A DNA stretch of 64,000 bases, from the NCBI RefSeq assembly GCF_001721685.1, contig NZ_CP012502.1:2046001-2110000 (forward strand). The letters are read 5' to 3'. Within the stretch, counting starts at the first letter, position 1; the number at the start of each line of letters is the position of its first letter. The position numbers were made by a program, and so were the translations under genes. This document shows positions 17,678-27,063 of the stretch, one piece after another. The notes under the pieces were generated by a model. The model had not been told where the DNA came from. It ran no database searches and worked only from the letters and a program-made list of their open reading frames with translations. The DNA is from Salisediminibacterium beveridgei (GTDB lineage Bacteria > Bacillota > Bacilli > Bacillales > Salisediminibacteriaceae).

Positions 17678-19315
17678 TTACAAGTATAAAGCTATGTGTT
17701 CTCCGCCATCGAATTTTTTCGGGTAAGCGCCCAATAGATCATACAAAAGATTGACGAACTTCGTATCATATGTATGAAGGAGAGAAACGATCGAGTAGGT
17801 GCGTTCCTGCAGCTGACCGCCAGGAGCAAGTCTCCCCTCGACATCAGACAGTCGTGTGATATGTTGGCTCTGATCTAATGCCCTCAGTCTTCTGATCTCT
17901 TTCGAATGTTCTTCAAATTTCTTTATTAATTCTTTTTCCAAATGCAAACCTGCTTGCTCATAATGCCCGGGTTCCCCCGAGTAAGACTGTTTCAACTGAT
18001 CAATTGCCTGTTTCAAATTATTTTCAAAGTCCGTCAATACCTCTTTATCATTGACTCTCACGTTTCGCTTCGATAATTCATCGATTTTGTGAGCAACACC
18101 ATCACGAATGACCTCTTCAATTTGAAGCTCGTATCGCTTCAGCTCTTTTTCACTTTTCCGGTCGACAATCGTAAAATGAAGTCTCGGCCGGACCAAAGGC
18201 ATCTGATGACCAAGTACTGAAAAGGCTTCTTTCAAAGTACCCCAATAGCGAATTTCACCGGCTCCGCCAATGAACGTGTGTACAGGAAAAAGCAGATCCT
18301 GCATCAAAGGTCTTGTCACGACATTATTACTCAGTTTCAGACGACCTTGACGCAGTTCGGCGATGAGTTCCTCTTTTGTCCAGTGACAGCCCGAAGCAGG
18401 GTCTGCAAACTGATTTTCACCCACTGCGGAGAGTAATTGGCGTTCACCATTGATATCGTGGACAAAAAGATGTGAATTCTGATCGAAAGTCTCGATGGGT
18501 TCTCCGTATCCTGCCTGCTTTAACGCTGAGGCAGTATTTCGAAAAGCCTTCCTGATTTCCGCGTTGCAATGAATCAGATCCGCAAAATATTCTTTTTCCA
18601 GGCTCCGAATTTCCGGATCATGTGCATCCATAAAAACCAGTCCGGTTCCTTCGAAGAGGTTTTGGAACCACTTCCAAAAAAACGTGCTGTAGGTTTCGAC
18701 GTCTTCAAGCAAATGATCAATCTCATCAATCAACTCTCTGGTTCTGAAGGATTCATGATCAACTTCAAGCAAAGCAGTCAACACATGCTGTACATCCTTT
18801 TTTGAAATATGCTGCTCAGAAGCCGGCAGTTTGAGCGGACTGCTGTTTTTTAATTTGCATTTACGCTGTCGATCATCATAAACATACGTATGGTTGATCT
18901 CATCTTCATCATGATCTTCCCCCGCGATCCAAAATACCGGAATTACCGGGCGATCGTATTTCTCTTCCAATCTCTTTGCTTCGAGCAATATTGACAGCAT
19001 TTTATGAACAGTGTAAAGAGGTCCTCCAAAGATTCCTGCCTGCTGACCACCAATGACAACCGTTGCCCTATCTGATCTGAGGCGTTCTATATTCATGATC
19101 GCTTCAGCGTCCTCCAGGTTATTGCCCTGTTGAAAATGCAGTAACGCATCACATAATGCCTGACGCTGATATGTATATTTTTCAAGTTCATCAAATCGTG
19201 CCTGCTCATCATCATCACTCAATGTATAGTCAAAGAAATGACGCAATGCACCACTGAATTTTATGTATTCCCTCACAAATCCAGAAGGGGAATGATTTAA
19301 TTGTTCAAGTTTCAT
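17678..19315 (-). CDS. bshC: BshC, bacillithiol cysteine-adding enzyme
   Basis: BshC adds cysteine to glucosaminyl malate in the last step of bacillithiol synthesis. The protein is about 545 residues and contains the hallmark VVIGGQQAGIFGGPLYTVHKMLS, PVFWIAGEDHDEDEINHTYV, and FIGGAGEIRYWGTLK, followed by a coiled-coil C-terminal part. A GTG one codon upstream (19316-19318) is an equally possible start, and the SD spacing does not decide. In Bacillales it lies just upstream of mraZ, as here. Confidence 0.93.
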   Translation of the reverse strand: MKLEQLNHSPSGFVREYIKFSGALRHFFDYTLSDDDEQARFDELEKYTYQRQALCDALLHFQQGNNLEDAEAIMNIERLRSDRATVVIGGQQAGIFGGPLYTVHKMLSILLEAKRLEEKYDRPVIPVFWIAGEDHDEDEINHTYVYDDRQRKCKLKNSSPLKLPASEQHISKKDVQHVLTALLEVDHESFRTRELIDEIDHLLEDVETYSTFFWKWFQNLFEGTGLVFMDAHDPEIRSLEKEYFADLIHCNAEIRKAFRNTASALKQAGYGEPIETFDQNSHLFVHDINGERQLLSAVGENQFADPASGCHWTKEELIAELRQGRLKLSNNVVTRPLMQDLLFPVHTFIGGAGEIRYWGTLKEAFSVLGHQMPLVRPRLHFTIVDRKSEKELKRYELQIEEVIRDGVAHKIDELSKRNVRVNDKEVLTDFENNLKQAIDQLKQSYSGEPGHYEQAGLHLEKELIKKFEEHSKEIRRLRALDQSQHITRLSDVEGRLAPGGQLQERTYSIVSLLHTYDTKFVNLLYDLLGAYPKKFDGGEHIALYL

Positions 19316-19393
19316 CACACATCCAACTTTCCTGACTCGTCATAATATCAAAAAAATTATAGCAGACTTGCTTTCATCCACCAATGAATATGC

Positions 19394-19774
19394 TTATCCT
19401 GCGAGATCACGATAAACTCGAAAGGTCATGAGTGCAATATAACTAAAGAAATAAAAAATAAAATGTATTCGCCAGGCCGTAATGAATGCACGCATGAGTA
19501 GCACATCATCGTACAACCGCCAGTAAATAAAAAGTGTCAGGCCGAGTAACACAATAAATACCGCTGTTATCGGAAACCACATATCGATCAGCCAGATTTC
19601 CTGAATGATAAAGTAAATCGCGGCCATAAAGAAGGGTACAGAGATGTCTACAGATCTTTTCACCTTTCGCCGGTGATGACCGGACCAGATAAATTGAATC
19701 AGATAAGCCAGGAAAATAACCAGCACAGGCCAGGTGATAAAAGTTGCAAAAACATGGGTTAATACGGTTGCCAT
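19394..19774 (-). CDS. DUF3397 family membrane protein
   Basis: A 126-residue protein with four predicted transmembrane helices (ITWPVLVIFLAYLIQFIW, VPFFMAAIYFIIQEIWLI, MWFPITAVFIVLLGLTLFIYW, ITAWRIHFIFYFFSYIALMTF). It resembles the DUF3397 proteins encoded next to bshC in many Bacillus genomes. No function is known. It starts four bases downstream of panE and probably shares its transcript. Confidence 0.72.
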   Translation of the reverse strand: MATVLTHVFATFITWPVLVIFLAYLIQFIWSGHHRRKVKRSVDISVPFFMAAIYFIIQEIWLIDMWFPITAVFIVLLGLTLFIYWRLYDDVLLMRAFITAWRIHFIFYFFSYIALMTFRVYRDLAG

Positions 19775-19777
19775 TAA

Positions 19778-20686
19778 TCAGATTCCCCTTTGATATTCCA
19801 GTTGATGTATGTCGTACAATAATTTTTGAGTCACCGTAACCGGTAAGCCTATCTTTTCTCCTTCGCGAATGATAAATCCCAGGATTGCATCCACTTCAGT
19901 TTTTCTGCCATGATCAATATCAACTTTCATGGAGGATTCATTTTTCGCAGTTTTTCTTAATACGTCAAGAACAAACGACCAGTCGTCGTCTTTCAGTTTT
20001 AAAATGGGAGTCGCTTCATCAAAAACACTGCGTCCAATAGCCAAAAGCTGCTCGTTTTCGATCAATTCCCCATTTCGGATACCATAAAGCGCCGTAATCG
20101 GATTTACCACAGCATTTACAATTAATTTCTTTTTTTGATAATCTTCCACGTTCCCTGTCTGGTGAACTGGATAATCCGGTTCATTGTGGAGAAGCGTTAC
20201 AAGTCCTTTATTTAACGAATCATCCATGATCAAAGCCCCTTTACCAGTATGCTCCACCTCCGTATGAGAATGTTTCATGATCCCATGTGTAACAATAGCA
20301 GGGAAAGCCTTAAAAAAACCGTATTTGGAAGCTTCTTCGATGTGCCCCATTCCGTTTTGCAGAAATAAAATCGGGACATCTTCTTTTATGTTGGGAGGAA
20401 TGATGTGTTTAATTTGTTCAAACCACTCTGGTAAATTGGTTTGTTTCAATGCATTGACCATGATGTCAATATCTGTAAAATCGATATCCGTCAATCGTTC
20501 AGAATCTGCTGCACGGACATATTCCTTCCATGTATGCCCTGTGGCTCTCACAGTGATGCCCCCTGCTTGAACAGCATCGGCCTGTTCCTGAGAGCGGCTC
20601 ACCAACATCACTTCTATCCCCTTTTGTTGCCAATGAGCTGCAGTGAACAGACCAACCGCTCCAGCACCAAAAATTACAGCCCTCAT
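19778..20686 (-). CDS. panE: Ketopantoate reductase (2-dehydropantoate 2-reductase)
   Basis: Reduces 2-dehydropantoate to pantoate with NADPH for coenzyme A synthesis. The Rossmann start VIFGAGAVGLFTAAHWQQKG, the LFLQNGMGHIE motif, the active-site region LIVNAVVNPITALYGIRNGEL with its lysine, and the terminal SSMKVDIDHGRKTEVDAILGF are family features. Translation from the ATG at 20684-20686 is supported by AAGGAGGA, so the longer upstream reading is rejected. It corresponds to ylbQ of B. subtilis. Confidence 0.92.
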   Translation of the reverse strand: MRAVIFGAGAVGLFTAAHWQQKGIEVMLVSRSQEQADAVQAGGITVRATGHTWKEYVRAADSERLTDIDFTDIDIMVNALKQTNLPEWFEQIKHIIPPNIKEDVPILFLQNGMGHIEEASKYGFFKAFPAIVTHGIMKHSHTEVEHTGKGALIMDDSLNKGLVTLLHNEPDYPVHQTGNVEDYQKKKLIVNAVVNPITALYGIRNGELIENEQLLAIGRSVFDEATPILKLKDDDWSFVLDVLRKTAKNESSMKVDIDHGRKTEVDAILGFIIREGEKIGLPVTVTQKLLYDIHQLEYQRGI

Positions 20687-20725
20687 AAGAGATTCCTCCT
20701 TATTGGCACACCTGAATTTCAGCAT

Positions 20726-20754
20726 ACCATATTCACATCTGTTCAGTATGTCAA
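20726..20754 (-). promoter_or_regulatory. Sigma-A-like promoter for panE
   Basis: On the minus strand, TTGACA (plus 20749-20754), a 17-base spacer and TATGGT (plus 20726-20731) lie about 40 bases upstream of the panE ATG. Confidence 0.65.
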
Positions 20755-20818
20755 TTTTGGGATTTTTAATCAAGATGGCGATCTGAAATTCTCAGAACAG
20801 GAGATTCAAACGAATACG

Positions 20819-20847
20819 TTTTCATTTTTGTGTAAATGAATTATAAT
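20819..20847 (+). promoter_or_regulatory. Sigma-A-like promoter for ylbP
   Basis: TTTTCA (20819-20824), a 17-base spacer and a perfect TATAAT (20842-20847) precede the acetyltransferase gene by about 60 bases. Divergent from the panE promoter. Confidence 0.6.
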
Positions 20848-20907
20848 AAAAGAGTAAAATCATCCACACAATTCATTATTCATGAGAAATGAGCTGGAGG
20901 GGTTATG

Positions 20908-21438
20908 ATGACAGGACATGAAGTAGTCAAACTGAGAGTGAATTTTAAAACGCTCGAAGAATTTGAGAATTTCAGGGAATATGGTCAGCAGGAGCTGTCC
21001 ATGAAAGAAGACCTTGAAGAAAACATTGTTGAAAATGACAGTGAATCACCTTTCTATGGCGTCTATTTCGGCAACAAGCTTGTTGGACGAATGAGCCTTT
21101 ATAAGATTAATGCAAAATACGACCAGTATTTTGATCCGCCTCACGATTATTTGGAACTCTGGAAGCTCGAAGTACTTCCAGGCTACCAGGGAAAAGGGAT
21201 TGGAAATGCAATGGTTGAATACGCAAAAAGTTTTGGTCTTCCTGTCAAAACAAATGCACGCCAACGCTCAGATGATTTTTGGAAAAAACAAGCTTTTTCT
21301 CCGTTAACTTATCAGACAGACCGCGATCGTGGTGAAAACCCTTATGTCTGGCTTCCTGAAGGCGTAAAAGAAAAGCTCCATGTGCAAGAAAAAGCTGTTC
21401 AGGCGAAATCCGAACCCATTGAAAATGAGGAAACGTAA
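20908..21438 (+). CDS. ylbP: YlbP-like GNAT family N-acetyltransferase
   Basis: A GCN5-related acetyltransferase of about 176 residues. The acetyl-CoA binding motif A is visible as LEVLPGYQGKGIGNAMVEYAKSFG, preceded by the beta strand PFYGVYFGNKLVGRMSLYKI. The strongly charged N-terminus (MKEDLEENIVENDSESP) is like YlbP. The substrate is unknown. Two adjacent ATGs (20905 and 20908) follow GGAGGGG, and the second has better spacing. In B. subtilis ylbP also lies beside ylbQ (panE). Confidence 0.82.
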   Translation: MTGHEVVKLRVNFKTLEEFENFREYGQQELSMKEDLEENIVENDSESPFYGVYFGNKLVGRMSLYKINAKYDQYFDPPHDYLELWKLEVLPGYQGKGIGNAMVEYAKSFGLPVKTNARQRSDDFWKKQAFSPLTYQTDRDRGENPYVWLPEGVKEKLHVQEKAVQAKSEPIENEET

Positions 21439-21462
21439 TCCCTGAAGACGATAATTATTATT

Positions 21463-21499
21463 CCGTAACTGCGCGAAATGCATGGTTACGGTTTTTTTT
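21463..21499 (+). terminator. Terminator after ylbP
   Basis: The stem CCGTAAC (21463-21469) pairs with GTTACGG (21485-21491) and is followed by eight T residues. Confidence 0.88.
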
Positions 21500-21512
21500 G
21501 AGCAACATTCAT

Positions 21513-22214
21513 TTATTGACGGTCCAGAAACAAACGTATCATTTCTCCGTGTTTCTCACTTCCCCAGGACCTTGAACAGGTTAAGGCCTCCATTTTCATC
21601 GCTTGATACATAGTTTCGTCAGCCCTTTTTTTATGAACGTTTTTGAGGTCTGCAACAGAGGGGATCGATGCCTTGACTGTCAGTCCCTTTTGCTCAAGAT
21701 CATTTGCGGAATAAAGCTCTCCGGTAGACAACATCTCAAATACCGTTTTGTGATCGACATGACGACTTAATAATTCCGCTCCTCCCCAGCCGGTTTGAAT
21801 ACCCAACTTCACCTGAATAAAACCTACTTTGGAAGCCGGTGTAAGTATCACCTTGTCACAAGCCATGGCCAGTTCCGCTCCACCACCTATCGCTGCTCCC
21901 TCAACAAAAGCCGTAACAGGACAAGGCAAAAACGCAATGCGATATAATTGATCCATCATCGGTTTGAGCATATGATCATATACATCCGCCCCCCCTGCCA
22001 GTGTATGAAAATCGTTCAGGTCGCCACCACTGCAGAATGTCTCTCCAGCGCCGCAGATCAAAACTGCCTGTAATGTCTTATCCCGCTCGAGCTGATCCAG
22101 AACAATCTCCAGATTCTCCAACATGTCAAAATTCACAGCATTTTTGACATGTGGCCGATTCAATGTAATTTTTGCCACGCCCTTATCAAGCCAAGATTGT
22201 TCAACTGTTCTCAT
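21513..22214 (-). CDS. Enoyl-CoA hydratase/isomerase family protein
   Basis: A crotonase-fold protein of 233 residues. Visible are NRPHVKNAVNFDML, the oxyanion-hole loop LICGAGETFCSGGDLNDF, and AFVEGAAIGGGAELAMACDKVIL. The second catalytic loop reads VKLGIQTGWGGAELL, where a Glu of typical hydratases is replaced, so the reaction may not be enoyl-CoA hydration. GGGAG precedes the ATG at 22212-22214. It occupies the slot where B. subtilis has ylbO (gerR), a sporulation regulator. The substrate cannot be told from sequence. Confidence 0.8.
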   Translation of the reverse strand: MRTVEQSWLDKGVAKITLNRPHVKNAVNFDMLENLEIVLDQLERDKTLQAVLICGAGETFCSGGDLNDFHTLAGGADVYDHMLKPMMDQLYRIAFLPCPVTAFVEGAAIGGGAELAMACDKVILTPASKVGFIQVKLGIQTGWGGAELLSRHVDHKTVFEMLSTGELYSANDLEQKGLTVKASIPSVADLKNVHKKRADETMYQAMKMEALTCSRSWGSEKHGEMIRLFLDRQ

Positions 22215-22311
22215 GCTATTCACTCCCAATCCTTCATCGCTGTCGATTAGAACTCACGGAAACAATATCCATGTAAGGCATTAGAAATACCACATCAAAC
22301 ATGTTACAAAG

Positions 22312-22349
22312 CAAAAAAAGCAGGAAAAGCTGTTTAGAGCTCTTCCTGC
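22312..22349 (-). terminator. Terminator after rpmF
   Basis: GCAGGAA (22320-22326) pairs with TTCCTGC (22343-22349). On the minus strand the hairpin is followed by seven T residues. It ends the ylbN-rpmF transcript just before the rpmF stop's downstream gap. Confidence 0.85.
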
Positions 22350-22361
22350 CGTCACTGTCAT

Positions 22362-22535
22362 TTATTTTGATACGACGTCCCGGCCTTTATAGGCTCCACA
22401 AGACTTGCATACACGGTGAGAAAGTTTCATTTCTCCGCATTCAGGACATTCAACCATGCCCGGCACGCGCAATTTTAAGTGTGTACGACGTTGACGCTTT
22501 TTCGTCTTACTTGTTCTTCTAAATGGTACTGCCAT
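22362..22535 (-). CDS. rpmF: Ribosomal protein bL32
   Basis: A 57-residue basic protein starting [19 protein letters not shown], with a zinc-ribbon [18 protein letters not shown] (two CxxC pairs). This is the zinc-containing form of bL32 in the large ribosomal subunit. The ATG at 22533-22535 follows AAGGAGGTGG. It is the downstream gene of the conserved DUF177-rpmF pair. Confidence 0.97.
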   Translation of the reverse strand: MAVPFRRTSKTKKRQRRTHLKLRVPGMVECPECGEMKLSHRVCKSCGAYKGRDVVSK

Positions 22536-22586
22536 GAGTCCCACCTCCTTGATGATATTCATTGTTATGGTGCGTTTGACAGCATG

Positions 22587-23108
22587 TTAGTGCTTATCAA
22601 AAAAATCTCCCAGTTTTTTCAGTCTCGGATCCACCTGTGTGTCATCGGAGTGTTCATCCTCAACATCAACATTGAGTTGCCAGCCTGGACCTTCCTCTGG
22701 AGCTGGGCCTGCCTTTTGATCGCTGAAAACTCTCAACGGTTTTTCCAGAAGGATTCTCTCCTGAATATAAGGCAGTAAGTTAACCGTTTGACCATCAAGG
22801 TCATGGACGTCATCGTCATCCTCTTCGAAGGTGGCCCATTCTTCAAGGGGGAATATCTCCACCGCTTGAATGGTGAAGGGATGCTTAACATCGTTTAATG
22901 TTCGTGCACACGGCAGCGTCATGCTTCCTTCGAGCTGCAACTTGAATGTTACAGATTCTTTGGTGAACAACGCTTTCCCACTTACATGAACAGGGGTGAC
23001 GTCTCTGATTTCACGGTCTACACTCATTACCTGACTCATGTCGACCGATTCGTTCAATTGCAATCCCTTATGCCGGAGGGTTTGCAACTGCTGTACTGAC
23101 CATTTCAT
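22587..23108 (-). CDS. ylbN: DUF177/YceD family protein (YlbN)
   Basis: A 173-residue member of the DUF177 family encoded upstream of rpmF in most bacteria. YceD homologues have been linked to 23S rRNA accumulation in bacteria and plastids. The conserved core is FKLQLEGSMTLPCARTLNDVKHPFTIQAVEIF followed by the acidic FEEDDDDVHDLDGQTVNLLPYIQERILLEKPLRVFSD. GAGGTGAAAG precedes the ATG at 23106-23108. A consensus promoter lies just upstream. Confidence 0.9.
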   Translation of the reverse strand: MKWSVQQLQTLRHKGLQLNESVDMSQVMSVDREIRDVTPVHVSGKALFTKESVTFKLQLEGSMTLPCARTLNDVKHPFTIQAVEIFPLEEWATFEEDDDDVHDLDGQTVNLLPYIQERILLEKPLRVFSDQKAGPAPEEGPGWQLNVDVEDEHSDDTQVDPRLKKLGDFFDKH

Positions 23109-23135
23109 TTCTTTCACCTCAAGACAACAAATGTA

Positions 23136-23164
23136 ATTATATCTTTCAAGCAATGCTTTGTCAA
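23136..23164 (-). promoter_or_regulatory. Consensus sigma-A promoter for ylbN-rpmF
   Basis: On the minus strand a perfect TTGACA (plus 23159-23164), a 17-base spacer and a perfect TATAAT (plus 23136-23141) lie upstream of ylbN. This suits high expression of a ribosomal protein operon. Confidence 0.88.
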
Positions 23165-23231
23165 GAATATTTCTTTACAATACTGGTTGAACTTTTTGTT
23201 GATACATATGGTTTTTTATAGGATAACAATT

Positions 23232-23240
23232 TGATATAAT
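23232..23240 (+). promoter_or_regulatory. Extended -10 promoter for tmcAL
   Basis: TGATATAAT is a perfect extended -10 element about 80 bases before tmcAL. No good -35 is seen at the usual distance. Confidence 0.5.
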
Positions 23241-23322
23241 CCTGATGTAATGGATTGGATTTGAACTGTTATCACTCAACTGATCAGGTTATCGTCATTA
23301 CAGATTAATAAGGAGGCTTTCA

Positions 23323-24540
23323 ATGCGTATTACAGGTTTAATTGTTGAATATAACCCGTTTCATAACGGCCACCTTCATCATCTGAAAGAAGCTGCAAAG
23401 AAGACAAATGCTGATGTAACCGTTGCGATTATGAGTGGAAACTTCCTGCAACGCGGGGAACCTGCGATTATCGATAAATGGACACGAGCTAAAGTCGCCG
23501 TTGAAACCGGCGTCGATCTGGTATTTGAACTGCCTTTTCATTATGCTGTCCAACCCGCTGACCGGTTTGCAGCGGGGGCTGTATCCATGCTTCATCAAGC
23601 AGGTGTTACAGATCTTGTTTTTGGAAGTGAATGCGGAGACACCGCCGCTTTCATCCATGCTGCCAAGGCCAGTGTGACGAATAAAGATCAGATTGACAAG
23701 CTTTTGAAAAAACAATTGAAAACTGGTATCAGTTTCCCTAAAGCTTATGCATCAGCTATTGAGGATGCATGCGGGGAACAGTTACGTCTCGACATGTCCA
23801 AACCCAATAATAGTCTTGGTTTCCATTATACCCGTGCAGCAGAATTGTTTAAACCCCTGCAAGTTCACACCATTCAGCGCATCGGGGCCAATTATCATGA
23901 TGAGGAATTTAAATACAGCACTTATGCAAGTGCAACAGGGATCCGTAAAGCGATTTTCAACCAGCATAACTGGCAAGAAGTCATCTCTGACGCCGTTCCT
24001 CACGCTACATTATCCGCATTAGACGAAACAGAAACAACCGAAAAAGTATTAAACCATTGGGAGTCCTTCTACCCATTTTTACAATACCGTTTAATGACCA
24101 GTAAACCGGAAGAACTCTCTTGCATTTACGACTGCGACGAAGGAATTGAAAACCGGCTGATTCGGGCAGTGACAGCCGCTGATTTTGATACGTTTATCAA
24201 AAAGGTGAAAACAAAACGTTACACAAGAACACGGATTCAGCGGTTGCTCGTTCACATGCTCATTCATGTCACGAAAAAAGAACTGCAAGACGCACTTGAG
24301 GATCCTCCACCCTACCGCATACTCGCCATGAATGAAACCGGGAAAGCATACTTGCATTCAATTAAACACCGAGATTTGCATTTCATTTCAAACAAACACC
24401 AATCAGGAGCAACAACTGCGTCATCTTTAAACGAAAGAGCAGCTCAAATCTATCATTTACCTATTCGACATCTGAACTATTACCCTGAAGAATACAAGCG
24501 CAGACCCATATTTACAGGTCAGGATGAACCTCGTGTCTGA
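23323..24540 (+). CDS. tmcAL: TmcAL, tRNA(Met) cytidine acetate ligase
   Basis: TmcAL (YlbM) forms N4-acetylcytidine at the wobble base of elongator tRNA-Met using acetate and ATP. The nucleotidyltransferase core is clear: GLIVEYNPFHNGHLHHLKEAAKKTNAD, VAIMSGNFLQRGEPAIIDKWTRAK and DLVFELPFHYAVQPADRFAAGAV, with the family motif KPNNSLGFHYTRA. Length is 405 residues. AAGGAGG precedes the ATG. It is transcribed opposite to its ylb neighbours, as in B. subtilis. Confidence 0.94.
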   Translation: MRITGLIVEYNPFHNGHLHHLKEAAKKTNADVTVAIMSGNFLQRGEPAIIDKWTRAKVAVETGVDLVFELPFHYAVQPADRFAAGAVSMLHQAGVTDLVFGSECGDTAAFIHAAKASVTNKDQIDKLLKKQLKTGISFPKAYASAIEDACGEQLRLDMSKPNNSLGFHYTRAAELFKPLQVHTIQRIGANYHDEEFKYSTYASATGIRKAIFNQHNWQEVISDAVPHATLSALDETETTEKVLNHWESFYPFLQYRLMTSKPEELSCIYDCDEGIENRLIRAVTAADFDTFIKKVKTKRYTRTRIQRLLVHMLIHVTKKELQDALEDPPPYRILAMNETGKAYLHSIKHRDLHFISNKHQSGATTASSLNERAAQIYHLPIRHLNYYPEEYKRRPIFTGQDEPRV

Positions 24541-24567
24541 TCAAGATCACCCTGAATGTGATCAGGA

Positions 24568-25608
24568 TTAAAGGTCATACAAATAATCAAGCGCGTCGCT
24601 GAACGTGTCCACAGGAACAATCTCCATGTCTGTTCCGCTTGATTCTGCAGCCCGAAGTGCCTCATTATAATTCGAACTTTCATTTCCGTTTTCATATGGA
24701 GCAAAGAATACATCTGCACCAGATTCGTGAGCTGCATGAACTTTTTGACCGGTTCCACCAATTCTGCCTACACTGCCTTCTTCATTCATTGAACCGGTCC
24801 CTGCGATATTTAAACCAGCTGTAATATCCTCTTCAGTTAATTGGTTGTAGATTTCAAGGGTGAACATCAGTCCCGCTGAAGGCCCGCCAATCTGTGCGGC
24901 ATCAATGTCCACCTGCTTTGATGTGGTCAATGTCCGATCTGTCACCGGGGCTCCTATCCCTAAACCTGCCGCACCTGGTTCTGCACCGATAGCTTCCGGG
25001 AATGCCTGAATTTCAATATCTTCAGTACGTTCTTCATCCCCGCGTTCAAAAGTAACAGATACCACATCACCTTCTTCATAGTCGGAAAGATAGTCCAGCA
25101 TTTCCTGGACTTCCTCAACTTTATTATCGCCTATACCAATAATCCGGTCTCCTGATTCGAGTACTTCAATCGCATCCATCCCCTCAATCACTTGTGTGAC
25201 CAGTACACCGTGGTACTCGAATTCGGCAGTCTCATCAGCTTCTTTATAAGCGACGATCACTGCCGTTTCCTGAGAACCGCTCATAAGCATCATCTGCCTG
25301 TGTTGATATTGTTCATCACTTTCACCTTGCGGTCTTACCTCATCCATATGCAATAGTTCTCTTCGATCGCTGAACACCGACCAGACATAATTGACTGGAT
25401 TGGCTCTGCCCATCCGGATCGTCGTCAGCATAAAAGATCCTTCATAATCATAACGATCTTCAACCTCAATGACTTCGCTCAATACTTTCGCATCACCAGG
25501 AACTGTGAAATAGTATGGCGTCTGTATAAAATTCAATCCAATAATAATACCGAATAAAACGACCCATTTGATTATTGAACGCGACCAGTTACTGTTTGAT
25601 TCTTGCAT
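24568..25608 (-). CDS. ylbL: YlbL, membrane-anchored PDZ/Lon-type serine protease
   Basis: A 346-residue protein with one N-terminal transmembrane helix (IKWVVLFGIIIGLNFIQT), a PDZ domain (about 130-200, HGVLVTQVIEGMDAIEVLESGDRIIGIGDNKV) and a C-terminal Lon-type proteolytic domain. The catalytic dyad is visible as Ser244 in GGPSAGLMF and Lys289 in GGTGQKVHAA. B. subtilis YlbL degrades the SOS division inhibitor YneA, and SepM in streptococci processes a peptide pheromone. B. subtilis has ylbJ and ylbK between coaD and ylbL, absent here. Confidence 0.92.
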   Translation of the reverse strand: MQESNSNWSRSIIKWVVLFGIIIGLNFIQTPYYFTVPGDAKVLSEVIEVEDRYDYEGSFMLTTIRMGRANPVNYVWSVFSDRRELLHMDEVRPQGESDEQYQHRQMMLMSGSQETAVIVAYKEADETAEFEYHGVLVTQVIEGMDAIEVLESGDRIIGIGDNKVEEVQEMLDYLSDYEEGDVVSVTFERGDEERTEDIEIQAFPEAIGAEPGAAGLGIGAPVTDRTLTTSKQVDIDAAQIGGPSAGLMFTLEIYNQLTEEDITAGLNIAGTGSMNEEGSVGRIGGTGQKVHAAHESGADVFFAPYENGNESSNYNEALRAAESSGTDMEIVPVDTFSDALDYLYDL

Positions 25609-25631
25609 CCTCCGACTCCTTCCAAAACCCG

Positions 25632-26123
25632 CTACAGTTCTTTATTGAATTTCTTATTCAATGCATCTTCCACACATTCCGGTACGAGATCCTGAGTATG
25701 TGCATGATATTTTGCCAGTTCTTTAACGATGCTAGAACTTAAATAGGCATATTCCGGACTTGTCATCATGAATACCGTTTCGACCTGCTTGTCCAGTTTT
25801 TGATTAATGGACGCCATCTGAAGTTCATATTCAAAATCAGATACTGCTCTGAGTCCTTTAATAATCGCTTTCGCATTTTTTTGTCTGACATAGTCAATCA
25901 GAAGTCCGTCAAATTGATCTACTTCTACATTGTCCAATGATTCGACGGTTTTTTCAATTAATTTCACTCGCTCCTCTGCAGAGAACAGTGGATTTTTAGT
26001 CCGGTTGTTTAATACAGACACAATCACCTTGTCAAAGAGTCCTGAAGCCCTTGTGATGATATCCAGATGTCCTTTGGTTACCGGATCAAAACTCCCGGGT
26101 ATAATGCCGATTTTTTCACGCAT
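25632..26123 (-). CDS. coaD: CoaD, phosphopantetheine adenylyltransferase
   Basis: Adenylylates 4'-phosphopantetheine to dephospho-CoA, the penultimate CoA step. Motifs: [18 protein letters not shown] with the nucleotidyltransferase signature, the substrate loop [18 protein letters not shown], and [19 protein letters not shown]. It has 163 residues from the ATG at 26121-26123, supported by GGAGTG. It overlaps the rsmD end by eight bases, so the two are probably coupled. Confidence 0.95.
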   Translation of the reverse strand: MREKIGIIPGSFDPVTKGHLDIITRASGLFDKVIVSVLNNRTKNPLFSAEERVKLIEKTVESLDNVEVDQFDGLLIDYVRQKNAKAIIKGLRAVSDFEYELQMASINQKLDKQVETVFMMTSPEYAYLSSSIVKELAKYHAHTQDLVPECVEDALNKKFNKEL

Positions 26124-26679
26124 GCAATTCACTCCATTCGTATAATGATATGACTGTATCCCCATATGCCAGGTTTCGGACTTTGACTATTCCGTCAATC
26201 TTTTCTGGCAATTCAACTTTCCGATCATGTTCACAGAGAATCACACCATGCGCATGAAGTAAGTCGAGTTCACAGATGGAAGAAAGATTCTCTGGTATCG
26301 CCTGCTTTTGATAGGGAGGGTCGAGAATAATCAGATGGAACTGCAAATTTCTTTCAGCCAAGTGATTCAGGGCTTTTTGAGCATCATTGCGGTACACTTC
26401 ACTTTGCTCCATCAAACCTGTTTCACGAAGGTTTTCTTTAATTGTTCGTATTGCTTGACCGGTTTTATCATTGAAAATCCCTTTGTCCATCCCTCTGCTC
26501 AAAGCCTCAATCCCCATTGCACCGCTTCCTGCATAAAGATCAAGAACGACGCCACCATCAAAATAGGGGCCTAAGATTTGATAAATGGCTTCTTTTACTT
26601 TATCGGATGTCGGCCTTGTCGACATCCCGGCAACGCTTTTTAACTTCTTGCCTTTCATTTGACCGCTGATCACTCTCAT
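26116..26679 (-). CDS. rsmD: RsmD, 16S rRNA (guanine966-N2)-methyltransferase
   Basis: A SAM-dependent methyltransferase of 187 residues. It shows [31 protein letters not shown], the SAM motif [19 protein letters not shown] and the catalytic [10 protein letters not shown] (DPPY). A longer upstream reading exists, but GAGGGGGGAA precedes the ATG at 26677-26679. It corresponds to ylbH, followed by coaD as in B. subtilis. Confidence 0.94.
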   Translation of the reverse strand: MRVISGQMKGKKLKSVAGMSTRPTSDKVKEAIYQILGPYFDGGVVLDLYAGSGAMGIEALSRGMDKGIFNDKTGQAIRTIKENLRETGLMEQSEVYRNDAQKALNHLAERNLQFHLIILDPPYQKQAIPENLSSICELDLLHAHGVILCEHDRKVELPEKIDGIVKVRNLAYGDTVISLYEWSELHA

Positions 26680-26763
26680 CAGCGTTCCCCCCTCTCGTTC
26701 ATCGTTATCTATCAAACAGAAGAAGCCTTCAGGCGTACTGAAGGCCAAACAATGAAATCATGA

Positions 26764-27063
26764 TCAGATTCCCATTTTATATTCTTCTTTTTTCGCTTCT
26801 TTGGGTGCCTTAGACTGGTACTCTGTTTTGATAAAGGGCCGCATCGATTGCTCAACGCTCTTGACAGCATTGATGGAAAGCAGTCGTTTTGTTACTTCTT
26901 CGACGCGATCAATATCACAGTATAAATACACATATTTCATTCTCCTGGACACATAATGAATGTGACCGTGCCTTTTTAACTGTTTTAACGGTTTCAAGGA
27001 ATGAAGCCAGACAACAAGCCCTAACCGTTTTTCCGGTTCGAACTCCTCTTTTTCATCAACCAC
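26764..27063 (-). CDS. ylbG: YlbG, DUF2129/UPF0298 protein
   Basis: A protein of about 99 residues matching YlbG: RLGLVVWLHSLKPLKQLKRHGHIHYVSRRMKYVYLYCDIDRVEEVTKRL and a basic C-terminal tail. Function is unknown. The only plausible start is GTG at 27061-27063, ten bases after AGGAGGG and overlapping the ylbF stop, which gives a family-like length. The much longer upstream reading is a shadow of ylbF. Confidence 0.82.
   Translation of the reverse strand: MVDEKEEFEPEKRLGLVVWLHSLKPLKQLKRHGHIHYVSRRMKYVYLYCDIDRVEEVTKRLLSINAVKSVEQSMRPFIKTEYQSKAPKEAKKEEYKMGI

Noticed and set aside
24541..24567. GATCAC/GTGATC hairpin between tmcAL and ylbL as a terminator
   Set aside because: The stem is short and has no T tract on either strand, so it cannot be supported as a terminator.
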